The position numbers and the translations under genes are program-made. From the NCBI GenBank assembly GCA_000381565.1, contig KB906724.1, positions 840,350-904,349 on the forward strand: DNA of 64,000 nucleotides, given 5' to 3'. This stretch comes from Oxalobacteraceae bacterium AB_14 (lineage in GTDB: Bacteria; Pseudomonadota; Gammaproteobacteria; Burkholderiales; Burkholderiaceae_D). Positions 1 through 9,669 of this stretch are shown piece by piece. Every line of letters starts with the position of its first letter. Position 1 is the stretch's first letter. Below the pieces are notes generated by a model, which made no database searches, was not told where the DNA came from, and worked only from the letters and a program-made list of their open reading frames with translations.

Positions 1-1152
1 CTGATAGCCGTTGAAATTCTGCTTGCCCTCCTGCCAGTGCGCGACCACCGGGATCAGCGGCGTCCATTCCTCGCCCACCAGGTTCAGCTTTGGATACTCG
101 GCCAGCATGCTGCCGGACCAGCGGCTGAGGAACTCGGTGTTGGAGTAGCCGTAGGTGTCGACCCGCAGGCCGGCCAGGCCGGCGTACTCGATCCACCAGA
201 TATCGTTCTGGATCAGGTAGGTCGCCACAAACGGGTTGGCCTGGTTCAGGTCCGGCATGCCTTCGACAAACCAGCCTTCGGTGAAGTTGCGCTTGTCCTC
301 GTTCGACGCGTAAGGATCTTGCAGCGCCACCCGGTGATGCTCGGTCGGCACGAACTTGCCCTGGTAGGTCAGCCAGTCCGGCGCCGGCATGTCCTGCATC
401 CACCAGTGCTTGTCGCCGATGTGGTTGAGCACCACGTCCTGGATCACGCCCAGCCCCCTGGCGCGCGCCTGCGCGACAAAGCTGCGGAAGTCCTCGTTGC
501 TGCCGTAGCGCGGGTCGATGCGGTAGTGGTCGGTCGTCGCGTAGCCGTGATAGGAATAGGCCGACGAGTTCGATTCCAGCAGCGGCGTCGGCCAGACCAT
601 GGTGAAGCCCATGCCGGCGATGTAGTCCAGGTGGTCGGCCATGCCGCGCAGGTCGCCGCCGTGGCGGCCGGAGGGCGCCGCGCGGTCGGCGCGTTCCCTC
701 ATGCCGGCCGCGTTGTCGTTGGACGGGTCGCCGTTGGCGAAGCGGTCCGGCATCACCTGGTAGATGGCGTCGCCGCTGTTGAAGCCGGCGCGCTGGGCCG
801 AGCCGGCGGCGCGCGCCAGCAATTGGTAGTTGTAGTGCACAGCCTGGCCGCCGCGCTTGAACACCAGGTCGATCGCCCCCGGCGCCGCGTCGGGCGCGAT
901 TTCCAGGTTGACGAACAGATAGTTGCGGTTGGCGACCCGCGCCACCGAGGTGATCCGCACGCCGGGGTAGGCCAGGGCAGGCTCCAGGTCGGCGATCTGC
1001 GGCCCGTGCACCATCAGTTGCAGCGAACTGTTGTGCATGCCGGCCCACCACAGCGGCGGGTCGACACGGTCGATGTGCGGGGGTGGCGTGGCGGCCAGCG
1101 CAGCGGCGGGCAACAAGCACGCCAGCAGTGCCCGGATGATGGTCTTGGTCAT
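1..1152 (-). CDS. SusA-like GH13 neopullulanase/cyclomaltodextrinase (3' end outside window)
   Basis: Hydrolyses alpha-1,4 (and probably some alpha-1,6) bonds in maltodextrins, cyclodextrins or pullulan fragments, probably in the periplasm. I translated it directly: 384 codons are visible and the frame stays open to the window edge. A signal peptide (MTKTIIRALLACLLPAAALA) is followed by the cyclomaltodextrinase N-terminal beta domain (residues ~25-115, with PPLWWAGM). The GH13 barrel then begins at IYQVMPDRFANGD. Region I is DVVLNH. Region II is GLRVDTYGYSN with the nucleophile Asp332. Region III is GEEW with the acid/base Glu at 361-362. The HD of region IV lies beyond the edge. It is divergent from the TonB receptor, with an AGTAGC-GAT-ACTACA site 26 bp upstream of the start. 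SusA-type assignment rests on the N-terminal domain plus context. Confidence 0.9.
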   Translation of the reverse strand, partial: MTKTIIRALLACLLPAAALAATPPPHIDRVDPPLWWAGMHNSSLQLMVHGPQIADLEPALAYPGVRITSVARVANRNYLFVNLEIAPDAAPGAIDLVFKRGGQAVHYNYQLLARAAGSAQRAGFNSGDAIYQVMPDRFANGDPSNDNAAGMRERADRAAPSGRHGGDLRGMADHLDYIAGMGFTMVWPTPLLESNSSAYSYHGYATTDHYRIDPRYGSNEDFRSFVAQARARGLGVIQDVVLNHIGDKHWWMQDMPAPDWLTYQGKFVPTEHHRVALQDPYASNEDKRNFTEGWFVEGMPDLNQANPFVATYLIQNDIWWIEYAGLAGLRVDTYGYSNTEFLSRWSGSMLAEYPKLNLVGEEWTPLIPVVAHWQEGKQNFNGYQ

Positions 1153-1177
1153 GCAGTCTCCCTGGTCAACGCCGGAA

Positions 1178-1192
1178 AGTAGCGATACTACA
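1178..1192. promoter_or_regulatory. HexR-like operator upstream of the SusA-like gene
   Basis: AGTAGCGATACTACA matches the recurring motif TGTAGT-N3-ACTACA at 10 of 12 arm positions. It lies 26 bp before the minus-strand start codon at 1152, where it would overlap the promoter of that gene. The regulator is inferred, not shown. Confidence 0.5.
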
Positions 1193-1413
1193 GGCGCTTG
1201 TTATCGTGGTATGCCGGGCTTGCTGCCCGGTTTTCATAGAGAATACTCTCAAAGTCCCTGCGTATCAAACCATGGAATTTAGTCAAAATACAGGATGTGC
1301 ATCGATTTTTTATTCATATTGTTTTTTCAGCCAGGAATTCACGGCGAAGGGACCGAAATCCCACCGCGGCATGCAGCTTTGGTTTCAAAAACAAGTGGTT
1401 CTATCGCTAAATA

Positions 1414-1461
1414 TGTAGTTCTACTACAATCCTCGTGCCGCACTTCTGTAGCCGAAATACA
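1414..1461. promoter_or_regulatory. Paired HexR-like operators upstream of the TonB receptor
   Basis: The 539-base gap between the divergent SusA-like and receptor genes holds a perfect site, TGTAGT-TCT-ACTACA, at 1414-1428. A weaker copy (TGTAGC-CGA-AATACA) is at 1447-1461. The two start 33 bp apart, about three helical turns, so dimers could sit on the same face of the DNA. A third degenerate copy (TCTAGTTTTAGTACA, 1545-1559) overlaps the likely promoter. The rest of this gap shows no further gene. Confidence 0.6.
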
Positions 1462-1533
1462 ACGACAAGCGCGTATCCGCAGGGGGAAGTAGGCGCGTAG
1501 CCAGTTGTAAAGCGTAGGCGCAAAGAAGTTTCA

Positions 1534-1561
1534 TTGACATGGAATCTAGTTTTAGTACAAA
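1534..1561 (+). promoter_or_regulatory. Sigma-70 promoter candidate for the TonB receptor gene
   Basis: A perfect TTGACA (1534-1539) is followed after 16 bases by TACAAA (1556-1561). A degenerate HexR-like motif at 1545-1559 overlaps the spacer and -10. The leader to the start at 1692 would be about 125 bases. Confidence 0.5.
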
Positions 1562-1691
1562 ATTCTTCATAGGACGTCTTTTAGAACGTTGAATTTCCTT
1601 GGATCCCGTGTAGTTTGAGGCGCCCCGACGAATGCGGAGCGACTGATGTTGGCGGGAATTATGTTTTGTGTCGTGAGTGAGGGGACATTGA

Positions 1692-4562
1692 ATGAAAATT
1701 TTCGCGAATAAGCGTAGTCATGGTGCTGCGTTCCAACTGAATCCAGTCGCAGCTGGCTGCGCCGTATTCCTGTCGATGATGGCAAGCTCGGCTGTATATG
1801 CGCAAGAAGCGTCGCAAGCGGCCCCGGCGCAAGCCTCCGACGTGACGGCCGCCAAGGCCGACCCCAACGCACCGGTGGTGCCATCGGTGGTCGTAGCCGG
1901 TATCCGTCGCGGTATCGAAGCGGCCATCTCGATCAAAAAGAATTCCACCTCCATCGTCGAAGCCATCTCGTCGGAAGACATCGGCAAACTGCCGGACTCC
2001 AGCGTGGCTGAATCAATCGCCCGCCTGCCAGGCGTGACCGCCCAGCGCAGCCGCGGTTCGGGCAAGGCCGCCGACATCAGCGTGCGCGGTCTGGCGCCCA
2101 GCTTCAATGGCACCCTGGTCAACGGTCGCGAACAGGCATCGACCGGCAATGCCCGCAGCCCGGAGTTCGACCTCTTCCCTGCCGAACTGATCGGCAGTGC
2201 CATGATCTACAAGACCCCCGACGCGACCGTGATCGGCCAAGGCCTGGCTGCGACCATCGACCTGCACACCGTGCAGCCGCTGGACTTCGGCAAGCGCGTG
2301 CTGGCGGCCGGTGCGCGCACCGAGCGCAGCGGCGTGCGTTCCGGCTCGCCCGAAGGCGACGGTAAGCGCTACACCTTCAGCTATGTCGACCAGTTCTTCA
2401 ACCGCACCATCGGCGTGGCGCTGGGCGTGACCAGCTACAAGGAAACCGGCGGCGGCCAGCAGAAGTTTGAAGGCGGCGGCACCGAGATCTACGACGCCAA
2501 GACCGCGACCAACCCGAACGGCCTGAACGTCGTCGTGCCAAGCGGCTTCAAAGCCGATACCGAAACCTCGACCTCCAAGCGTGACGGCGTCTCCGCCACC
2601 CTGCAATACCGTCCAAGCAAGGAATTCAAAACCTCGGTCGACCTGTTCTACTCGGCCGGCACCCAGACCCTGAAGAAGACCGGCCTGGAAGGTTCGATCG
2701 GCGGTTCGTGGGGCGGCTATGACCCGGTCGGCACGCTGAGCAACGCCACCATCGCCGGCGGCGTGGCCACCAGCGGCACCTTCAGCGGCTTCAAGGGCGA
2801 TGTGCGCAACCACAAGGAATCGGCGGACGACAAGCTGACCTCGATCGGCTGGAACGCGCAGTTCAAGCGTGACGACTGGACCCTGACCAGCGATCTGTCG
2901 CACTCCAAAGCGACCAAGAATGCGTCGCGCTACGAAACCACGGCCGGCGTGGCCGGCAACACGCCCGCCGGCCAGATCGGTTCGATTTCGTGGACCGGCT
3001 TCGACGGCAAGAACCTGGCCGCCATGCACCTGACGTCGAGCTTTGACTATTCGAACCGTTCGCAGACCTTCCTGACCGACACCGACGGCTGGGGTGGTGG
3101 CGTGAACTCGCCGCAGGCCGGCTATGTCGCGCTGCCCAACGTCGATGACAAGATCGACGCGATCCGCCTGAGCGCCCGCCGCGAAATGGAATGGGGTCCG
3201 GTTTCGGCCGTCCAGTTCGGCGTCAATTACACCAAGCGCGACAAGAAGCGCTACGGCGACGAAGGCCGCCTGGTGGTCAAGGGTGGCAACGGCTACGCCA
3301 CCGCTACGGTTCCAGGCGCGGCCACCGCCACCGCCGGCACCACCGGCATTCCCATCGTCTCGTTCGACCCGGTAGGTACCCTGGGCCCGATCTACGATAT
3401 GGTGCGGTGGGTCGACGCCAGCACGCTGGCCAAGGATTGGTCGGTGTCGGAAAAGGTCACCACCGCCTACGCCATGGGTGAACTGGACGGCAAGCTGGCC
3501 GGCTTCGACTACCGCGGCAACTTCGGCGCGCAGCTGGTGCACACCAATCAGTCGACCACCGGCAACAAGGTTGACCTGCTGACCTGCACCGGCATCACGG
3601 CCGCCACCTGCCCATCGGCCGCCATCGCCGACGGCACTTCGTATAATGACATCCTGCCGAGCGCCAACGTGTCGTTCGACCTGGGGCGCGAACAGCAGCT
3701 GCGCTTCGGCCTGGCCAAAGTGCTGGCGCGCGCCAACCTGGACGATATGCGCGCCAGCTCGGCATTCGGCGTCAGCAAGGACAATACCGTGCCTATCCTG
3801 GTCGGCAGCGGCGGCAACGCCAAGCTGGAACCGTTCCGCGCCAAGGCCCTGGACGTGTCGTACGAGAAGTACTTCGGCAACAAGGGCTACTTCAGCGCCG
3901 CCGCGTTCTACAAGAAGCTCGACACGTACATTCTGCGCGCGCCCCGTGCGTTCGACTTCAAGGACCAGGTTACCGCCAGCACGCAACTGCCGCTGACCGG
4001 CCCATACCAGGGCTCGACGGTCGGCCTGCTGACCACGCCGACCAACGGCGACGGCGGCAATATCCACGGCTATGAGCTGTCGGTGAACATTCCGTTCTCG
4101 CTGGTCACGCCCTACCTGGACGGCTTCGGCGCCTCGGCCAACTTCTCGAACACCTCGAGCGGCATCGAGTTGCCGGTCATCGGTTTCGCGACCCAGGGCG
4201 TGGCCGGGGTCAGCATCCCGCTGCCTGGTCTGTCCAAGCGCGTCACCAACTTGCGCATGTACTACGAGAAAAATGGCTTCCAGGTCGCCTGGGCTGCCCG
4301 TCGCCGCTCCGATTTCCTCGGCGAGATCAGCGACTTCCAGGACAATGCCCAGCTGACCTTTGTCAAGGGCGAGACCATCATCGACCTGCAAGCGTCGTAT
4401 GAATTCTCGCAGAAGTACCTGAAAGGCCTGTCGGTCTACGTCCAGGCCAACAACTGGAACAACACGCCTTACCAAGAGTACAATGGCACCGATTCGACCG
4501 CCATTTCGTACAAGACCGTGTTTGGCCGTACCTACCAGTTTGGTCTGAGCTACAAGTTCTGA
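1692..4562 (+). CDS. TonB-dependent outer-membrane receptor (maltodextrin uptake)
   Basis: A 956-residue TonB-dependent receptor of the Xanthomonas/Caulobacter carbohydrate type, taking oligosaccharides across the outer membrane with TonB/ExbBD energy. A signal peptide ends at AVYAQ (~residue 38). A plug domain follows, with IVEAISSEDIGKLPDSSVAE, LPGVTAQR and DISVRGL, then the beta-barrel with the terminal strand YQFGLSYKF (aromatic last residue, as needed for BAM insertion). A GAGG ribosome site precedes the ATG. The neighbours (SusA-like, GH31, pullulanase, MalY-like permease) point to maltodextrins, as for Caulobacter MalA. The substrate is inferred from context only. A 46-residue Ala/Asp-rich stretch separates the signal peptide from the plug and may hold a divergent TonB box. 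Confidence 0.92.
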   Translation: MKIFANKRSHGAAFQLNPVAAGCAVFLSMMASSAVYAQEASQAAPAQASDVTAAKADPNAPVVPSVVVAGIRRGIEAAISIKKNSTSIVEAISSEDIGKLPDSSVAESIARLPGVTAQRSRGSGKAADISVRGLAPSFNGTLVNGREQASTGNARSPEFDLFPAELIGSAMIYKTPDATVIGQGLAATIDLHTVQPLDFGKRVLAAGARTERSGVRSGSPEGDGKRYTFSYVDQFFNRTIGVALGVTSYKETGGGQQKFEGGGTEIYDAKTATNPNGLNVVVPSGFKADTETSTSKRDGVSATLQYRPSKEFKTSVDLFYSAGTQTLKKTGLEGSIGGSWGGYDPVGTLSNATIAGGVATSGTFSGFKGDVRNHKESADDKLTSIGWNAQFKRDDWTLTSDLSHSKATKNASRYETTAGVAGNTPAGQIGSISWTGFDGKNLAAMHLTSSFDYSNRSQTFLTDTDGWGGGVNSPQAGYVALPNVDDKIDAIRLSARREMEWGPVSAVQFGVNYTKRDKKRYGDEGRLVVKGGNGYATATVPGAATATAGTTGIPIVSFDPVGTLGPIYDMVRWVDASTLAKDWSVSEKVTTAYAMGELDGKLAGFDYRGNFGAQLVHTNQSTTGNKVDLLTCTGITAATCPSAAIADGTSYNDILPSANVSFDLGREQQLRFGLAKVLARANLDDMRASSAFGVSKDNTVPILVGSGGNAKLEPFRAKALDVSYEKYFGNKGYFSAAAFYKKLDTYILRAPRAFDFKDQVTASTQLPLTGPYQGSTVGLLTTPTNGDGGNIHGYELSVNIPFSLVTPYLDGFGASANFSNTSSGIELPVIGFATQGVAGVSIPLPGLSKRVTNLRMYYEKNGFQVAWAARRRSDFLGEISDFQDNAQLTFVKGETIIDLQASYEFSQKYLKGLSVYVQANNWNNTPYQEYNGTDSTAISYKTVFGRTYQFGLSYKF

Positions 4563-4583
4563 TCGTCCGTAGTATCAGCTGAT

Positions 4584-4609
4584 AACAACCCCGGTTCGCC
4601 GGGGTTGTT
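4584..4609 (+). terminator. Hairpin after the TonB receptor gene
   Basis: AACAACCCCGG-TTCG-CCGGGGTTGTT is a perfect 11-bp stem with a stable TTCG tetraloop, 21 bases after the receptor stop. The U-tract is poor (TGGTTTC), so it may attenuate rather than stop transcription. The halogenase ribosome site lies just past it. Confidence 0.65.
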
Positions 4610-4629
4610 TGGTTTCGGGAGTTCGATTT

Positions 4630-6141
4630 ATGCAGCAAGCAGCCATCAAGAACATCGTCATCGTCGGCGGCGGCACCGCCGGCTGGATGACCGCGGTGAC
4701 CCTGTCGACCGTCCTGCGCGGCCAGTACAACATCCGGCTGGTGGAGTCCGACGAGATCGGCATCGTCGGCGTCGGCGAGGCCACCATCCCGATGATCCAG
4801 CGCTTCAACCAGGTGGCCGGCATCGACGAAGCGGAATTCATGAAGGCCACCCAGGGCACCTACAAGCTGGGCATCGAATTCGTCAACTGGGGCAAGCTTG
4901 GCGAGCGCTACATCCACGGCTTCGGCATCCTCGGCCAGGACCTGTGGACCGCGCGCTTCGACCAGTACTGGCAGCGCCTGCGCGGCCTGGGCAAGGCGCG
5001 CGAGCTCGATGAATACTCGATCACGCGCATGGCCTGCCGCCACAACAAGTTCATGCCGCCGCGCCGCGACCTGACCAACTCGCCGCTGTCCGACATCGCC
5101 TACGCCTACCACTTCGACGCCAGCCTGTACGCGCGCTACCTGCGCACCGTCAGCGAGCAGCGCGGCGTGCGCCGCACCGAAGGCAAGGTCGCCCAGGTGT
5201 CGCAGCGCGCCGCCGACGGCCATGTCGACGCGGTGCTGATGGAGTCGGGCGAGCGCATCGAGGGCGATCTGTTCATCGACTGCTCCGGCTTCCGCGGCCT
5301 GTTGATCGAAGGCGCGCTGCAGACCGGTTACGAGGACTGGAACCACTGGCTGCCGTGCGACCGCGCGCTGGCCGTGCCGTGCGCATCGGCGCCGGTGCTC
5401 ACGCCCTACACCCGCTCCACCGCGCACAGCGCCGGCTGGCAGTGGCGCATTCCGCTGCAGCACCGCACCGGCAACGGCCATGTGTACAGCAGCGCCTTCA
5501 TGCAGGACGAAGAGGCGCAGCGCATCCTGCTGGCCAACCTCGATGGCAAGCCGCTGGCCGAGCCGCGCATGGTCAAGTTCCGCACCGGCATGCGCAAGCT
5601 GGGATGGAACAGGAACGTGGTGGCGATCGGCCTGTCGAGCGGCTTCCTGGAACCGCTGGAATCGACCAGCATCCACATGATCCAGTCGTCGATCGCGCGC
5701 CTGATCCAGTTTTTCCCGGACCGTGGCTTCAACCAGCTGCAGGTGGACGAGTACAACCGCCAGGCGCGCTTCGAATACGAGAGCATCCGCGACTTCGTGA
5801 TCCTGCACTACAAGCTTAATCAGCGCGACGATTCCGATTTCTGGCAGCAGTGCGCGGCGATGGCGGTGCCGGATTCGCTACAGCAGAAGATCGACATGTT
5901 CCGCGCGCGCGGCCGCGTGGTGCGCTTCAATAACGAGCTGTTCGCGGAAGCCGGCTGGGTGCAGGTGATGCATGGCCAGAACCTGAAGCCGGAAGGCTAC
6001 GATCCGTTGGTCGACCTGCTGCCGGTGGCGGACGCGGAAAAATTCCTGGAAAGCATACGCGACGTGATCGGACAGTGCGTGCAGCACATGCCCGGCCACG
6101 CCGAGTATATCGCGCAGCATTGCGCCGCGCCCGGGGGGTAG
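4630..6141 (+). CDS. Tryptophan-halogenase family flavoprotein 1
   Basis: FAD-dependent halogenase family (PF04820), 503 residues; members use reduced FAD, oxygen and halide to make HOCl/HOBr, passed to the substrate by an active-site Lys. Visible features: the FAD motif GGGTAGW near the N-terminus, GVGEATIP, the catalytic Lys at residue 79 in TQGTYKLGIEF (same number as PrnA Lys79), the hallmark WQWRIP, and LEPLESTSIH. The ATG at 4630 is chosen because GGGAG lies 9 bases upstream. Related halogenases of unknown natural substrate (BrvH of Brevundimonas, Xanthomonas enzymes) also sit beside TonB receptors; that context is recalled knowledge. The substrate here is unknown. The gene runs tail to tail with a homologue on the other strand, 3 bases between stops. 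Confidence 0.88.
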   Translation: MQQAAIKNIVIVGGGTAGWMTAVTLSTVLRGQYNIRLVESDEIGIVGVGEATIPMIQRFNQVAGIDEAEFMKATQGTYKLGIEFVNWGKLGERYIHGFGILGQDLWTARFDQYWQRLRGLGKARELDEYSITRMACRHNKFMPPRRDLTNSPLSDIAYAYHFDASLYARYLRTVSEQRGVRRTEGKVAQVSQRAADGHVDAVLMESGERIEGDLFIDCSGFRGLLIEGALQTGYEDWNHWLPCDRALAVPCASAPVLTPYTRSTAHSAGWQWRIPLQHRTGNGHVYSSAFMQDEEAQRILLANLDGKPLAEPRMVKFRTGMRKLGWNRNVVAIGLSSGFLEPLESTSIHMIQSSIARLIQFFPDRGFNQLQVDEYNRQARFEYESIRDFVILHYKLNQRDDSDFWQQCAAMAVPDSLQQKIDMFRARGRVVRFNNELFAEAGWVQVMHGQNLKPEGYDPLVDLLPVADAEKFLESIRDVIGQCVQHMPGHAEYIAQHCAAPGG

Positions 6142-6144
6142 GGT

Positions 6145-7656
6145 CTACATCTTCGGCGCCGCGCAGCACGAGGCGATGTATTCCTCGTGCGTCGGCATGT
6201 GCTCGGCGCAGCGCAGCACCACGTCCTTGACGTTGCCCAGGAAGGCGGCGATGTCCTCCGCCGAGCGCTGATCCACCAGCGGGTGATAACCCTTGGGGCG
6301 CAGGCCCTGGCCGTGCATCACCTGCAGCCAGCTGGTCTCGGTGAACAGTTCGTCGCTGGCGCGCACGATGCGGCCGTTGCTGCGGTAGAGGTCGATCCGG
6401 CGCTGCAGTGTGGCCGGTATCTCCATGTGGCGGCAGTAGTCCCAGAACGGCTTGCCTTCGCGCGCATTGAGCTTGTAGTGCAGGATCAGGAAGTCGCGGA
6501 TGGCCGCGTATTCGTTGTCGGTCGCTTCGTTGAAGGAATCGATGTCGGCCTGGTCGTAGCCCATGTGCGGGAACATCATCAGCAGCCGCGTGATACCGGT
6601 TTGCACCAGGTGGATGCTGGTCGACTCGAGCGGCTCCATGAAGCCGCCGGCCAGGCCGATGGCCACCACGTTCTTGTTCCAGGCGCGCTTGCGCTTGCCG
6701 GTGGTGAAGCGCAGGTGGCGCGGCTGCGCCAGCGGCTTGCCGTCCAGGTTATTCATCAGGATGGATTCGGCCTGCTCCGGCTCCATGAATTTGCTGCAGT
6801 AGACATGGCCGTTGCCGATGCGGTGCTGCAGCGGAATGCGCCACTGCCAGCCGGCGTCGTGCGCGGTGGAGCGGGTGTAGGGCAGCAGGGGGCTGACCGA
6901 TTCGCACGGCACCGCGATCGCGCGGTCGCACGGCAGCCAGTGCGACCAGTCTTCATAGCCGGTATTGAGCGCGCCTTCGATCAGCAGGCCGCGGAAGCCG
7001 GAGCAATCGACGAACAGGTCGGCTTCGATACGCTCGCCGTTCTCCATGACGATGGCCTGGACGAAGCCGTCGCCGGCACGCAGCACGGTTTCGACGATGC
7101 GGCCTTCGGTGCGCTGCACGCCGCGTCCTTCGCTCAGCCCGCGCAGGTACTTGGCGTAAAGCGCGGCATCGAAGTGAAAGGCGTGGGAGATGTCGGATAG
7201 CGGCGAGTCGCCGCTGTCGTTGGCGGCCCGCATGAATTTGTTCATGCGGGCGGCGACGGTGTTGATCGAGTAGTGCTCGACATCGGGCGCCTTGCCTTCC
7301 TGGTACAGCTTGAGCCAGTACTGGTAGAACTTGGCCAGCATCTGGTCGCGGCCGATCACGCCGAAGCCGTGGATGTACGACTCGCCCTGCCGGCTCCAAT
7401 CGACGAATTCGATACCGAGCTTGAAGGTGCCCTGGGTCTGGCGCAGGAACTCGTTTTCGTCCACGCCGATCAGCTGGTTGTAGCCGCGGATGACAGGAAT
7501 GGTCGCCTCGCCGACGCCGATGGTGGATATCTCGTCCGATTCCACCAGACGGATTTTGCAGCCGTTGGAAATCAGCGTCGACAGCGCGGCGGCTGTCATC
7601 CAACCCGCGGTGCCGCCGCCGACGATGACGACATTCTTGACCAGTCCCAGACTCAT
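6145..7656 (-). CDS. Tryptophan-halogenase family flavoprotein 2
   Basis: A second 503-residue member, clearly homologous along its whole length to the convergent gene. It has GGGTAGW, GVGEATIP, Lys79 in TQGTFKLGIEF, WQWRIPLQH, and MEPLESTSIH. All catalytic signatures are intact, so neither copy looks decayed. A GGAGAG ribosome site precedes the ATG at 7656. It follows the M2 peptidase gene on the same strand (107 bases) and could be the last gene of a GH31-peptidase-halogenase transcript. The inverted arrangement suggests duplication with inversion or recruitment of a paralogue; substrate unknown. Confidence 0.88.
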   Translation of the reverse strand: MSLGLVKNVVIVGGGTAGWMTAAALSTLISNGCKIRLVESDEISTIGVGEATIPVIRGYNQLIGVDENEFLRQTQGTFKLGIEFVDWSRQGESYIHGFGVIGRDQMLAKFYQYWLKLYQEGKAPDVEHYSINTVAARMNKFMRAANDSGDSPLSDISHAFHFDAALYAKYLRGLSEGRGVQRTEGRIVETVLRAGDGFVQAIVMENGERIEADLFVDCSGFRGLLIEGALNTGYEDWSHWLPCDRAIAVPCESVSPLLPYTRSTAHDAGWQWRIPLQHRIGNGHVYCSKFMEPEQAESILMNNLDGKPLAQPRHLRFTTGKRKRAWNKNVVAIGLAGGFMEPLESTSIHLVQTGITRLLMMFPHMGYDQADIDSFNEATDNEYAAIRDFLILHYKLNAREGKPFWDYCRHMEIPATLQRRIDLYRSNGRIVRASDELFTETSWLQVMHGQGLRPKGYHPLVDQRSAEDIAAFLGNVKDVVLRCAEHMPTHEEYIASCCAAPKM

Positions 7657-7763
7657 TTTCTCTCCATATCGTTATGATTTCGCACCCTCTGACGGGGTGC
7701 TTCATCATACACTTTGGAGCGTCTCTGAATCGTGGGACTGTGGCTTAAATGCAGCGCTTGCGC

Positions 7764-9599
7764 TTACTTTTTGTCGGCCGCGGCGAAGGCGGCGTTCTGC
7801 GTGTCGAGCCAGGTCTTGAGCGGCGCGAAGTAGTCGAGCAGCGCGCCGCCGTCGATCTTGTCCTCGCCCGAAATCGCCTTCAGCGCTTCCGGCCATGGCT
7901 TGCTCGCGCCCATCGCCAGCATCTGCTGCAGCTTGGCGCCGGCCTTGGCGTTGCCGTACACCGAGCAGCGGTGCAGCGGGCCGGTATAGCCGGCCTCGCG
8001 GCACAGCGCGCGGTGGAACTGGAACTGCAGCATATCGGCCAGGAAGTAGCGCGCATACGGCACGTCCGCCGCCACGTGGTACTTGGCGCCGGCGTCGAAG
8101 CCCGCGCCGCTGGCGTCGATGGCCGCCGGGCGCTTCATGCCCATGTACTGTTCGCGCAGCTGCCACCAGCTCTTGTCGTAGTCGGCCGGCTTGGTCTTGC
8201 CGGCGTAGACGTCCCAGCGCCACTTGTCCACCGAGTAGGCGAACGGCAGGATCGCGACCTTGCTCAGCGCGCGCTCCAGCAGCTGGCCGATGTCGGCGTC
8301 GGCGTCCGGCGCCTGGTCCATCAGGCCGACCTTCTGCAGATAGCTCGGCGTGATCGACAGCGCGACCGTGTCGCCGATGGCTTCATGGAAGCCGTCGTTG
8401 GCGCCATTGCGGAACAGGTAGGGCTGCTTGGTGTAGTTGAGGAAGTAGTAGACGTGACCCAGCTCGTGGTGGATCGTGGTGAAGTCCTCGGCCGTCGGCG
8501 TGATGCACATCTTGATGCGCACGTCGTCCTTCTCGTTCAGCGGCCAGGCCGAGGCGTGGCACACCACGTCGCGGTCGCGCGGCTTGGTCAGCAGCGAACG
8601 CTCCCAGAACGATTCCGGCAGCTTCTGCATGCCCAGCGAGGTGTAGAAACGCTCGGCGTATTGCGTCATCTGCCTGGCGTCGGTCTTGCGCTCTTCCAGC
8701 ACCTTGCCCAGGTCAAAGCTGCTGGCGCCGGTCGCCGGTTTCAGCAGCGGATACAGGTTGTTCCAGCTCTGGCTCCACATGTTGCCGAACAGGTGGGACG
8801 GGATAGGGCCGGTCAGCGGCACCACATCCGGGCCGTAGGTCTGGCGCAGCTTGTAGCGGGTGTAGGTGTGCAGCGCGTCATACAGCGGCTTGACCTGCTG
8901 CCACAGGCGCTCCATCTCGGCCGAGAAGGCTTCCGGCGGCATGTCGTACTGCGCGCGCCACATGGCGCCGGTATCGGCAAAGCCCATCTGCTTGGCGCCC
9001 TTGTTCGACAGCGCCACGTATTCGGTGTATTTCTGCTTGTAGGACGGCGATTGCGCGTGCCAGCCCAGCCACATTTCCTTCAGCTTGGCCTCGTCGCGGC
9101 TATTGGCCAGGACCTTTTCCATGTCGCCCAATGCCATGCAGGCGCCGGCCGTGCCGTCGGGCTTCTTCGGGCAGTACTTGGCTTTGCCATAGGCGCCGTT
9201 CATCGCCGCCTGCAATTGCGCGTATTGTTCGCGCTCCTTCGGATCGGCGAAGACCAGGGTCTGCTGCAGCAGCATCATCTTGCGGGCCGAATCGGCCGGC
9301 AGCTTCAAGCCGTTGAAACGGCGCGCCGCGATGGCCGCCTCGCCGGCCGCCGTCAGATAGCGTTCGGCGAAGAAGGAGGCGATGGCTTCCGTGTCGTCGG
9401 TGATGAAGTTGGAGCCGACCCAGGCGCCTCTGGCCTGTTCGTTGTTCAGCTTATTGAGGTGGGCTTCGGTGTCGGTCAGGAAGCGCTCGGCCTCTGCGAC
9501 GGTGGGTTTTTTTGCGGGGGCGGCCAGCACGGTAGTGCTGGCGGCTGTCATGGCGCTGAGCGCGAACAGCGTGCTGATGATTTTTTGTGACACTGGCAT
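7764..9599 (-). CDS. M2-family zinc peptidyl-dipeptidase (ACE-like), secreted
   Basis: A 611-residue metallopeptidase of the angiotensin-converting-enzyme family, expected to release dipeptides from peptide C-termini in the periplasm. The zinc motif HELGH is at residues 378-382 in [16 protein letters not shown], and the downstream zinc Glu lies in HEAIGD. The start is set at 9599 because it gives a signal peptide ([20 protein letters not shown], cut near VLAAPAKK). A longer frame begins 20 codons upstream but would bury the signal. The GGGAG next to this ATG is unusually close. It sits 70 bases after GH31, so it is probably co-transcribed. A peptidase in a glucan locus is odd; a POT transporter at 23.5-25.1 kb could be its partner. 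Confidence 0.9.
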   Translation of the reverse strand: MPVSQKIISTLFALSAMTAASTTVLAAPAKKPTVAEAERFLTDTEAHLNKLNNEQARGAWVGSNFITDDTEAIASFFAERYLTAAGEAAIAARRFNGLKLPADSARKMMLLQQTLVFADPKEREQYAQLQAAMNGAYGKAKYCPKKPDGTAGACMALGDMEKVLANSRDEAKLKEMWLGWHAQSPSYKQKYTEYVALSNKGAKQMGFADTGAMWRAQYDMPPEAFSAEMERLWQQVKPLYDALHTYTRYKLRQTYGPDVVPLTGPIPSHLFGNMWSQSWNNLYPLLKPATGASSFDLGKVLEERKTDARQMTQYAERFYTSLGMQKLPESFWERSLLTKPRDRDVVCHASAWPLNEKDDVRIKMCITPTAEDFTTIHHELGHVYYFLNYTKQPYLFRNGANDGFHEAIGDTVALSITPSYLQKVGLMDQAPDADADIGQLLERALSKVAILPFAYSVDKWRWDVYAGKTKPADYDKSWWQLREQYMGMKRPAAIDASGAGFDAGAKYHVAADVPYARYFLADMLQFQFHRALCREAGYTGPLHRCSVYGNAKAGAKLQQMLAMGASKPWPEALKAISGEDKIDGGALLDYFAPLKTWLDTQNAAFAAADKK

Positions 9600-9669
9600 C
9601 TCCCTATCTGCGTATATGGTCTTGTTGGCCGTCGAACCATGCGGTTCGATGGCCAGCAATGATACACGC

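Noticed and set aside
37..1182. 381-codon plus-strand frame at the window start
   Set aside because: Antisense shadow of the GH13 gene, which is open on the minus strand to the window edge and shows all GH13 motifs.
2013..4475. 820-codon antisense frame over the TonB receptor
   Set aside because: Shadow frame from third-position GC bias; no recognisable domain, and the receptor frame is unmistakable.
7682..7700. GCACCC/GGGTGC hairpin after the M2 peptidase gene as a terminator
   Set aside because: Only 6 bp of stem, no T-run on either strand; it may equally be chance in GC-rich DNA.
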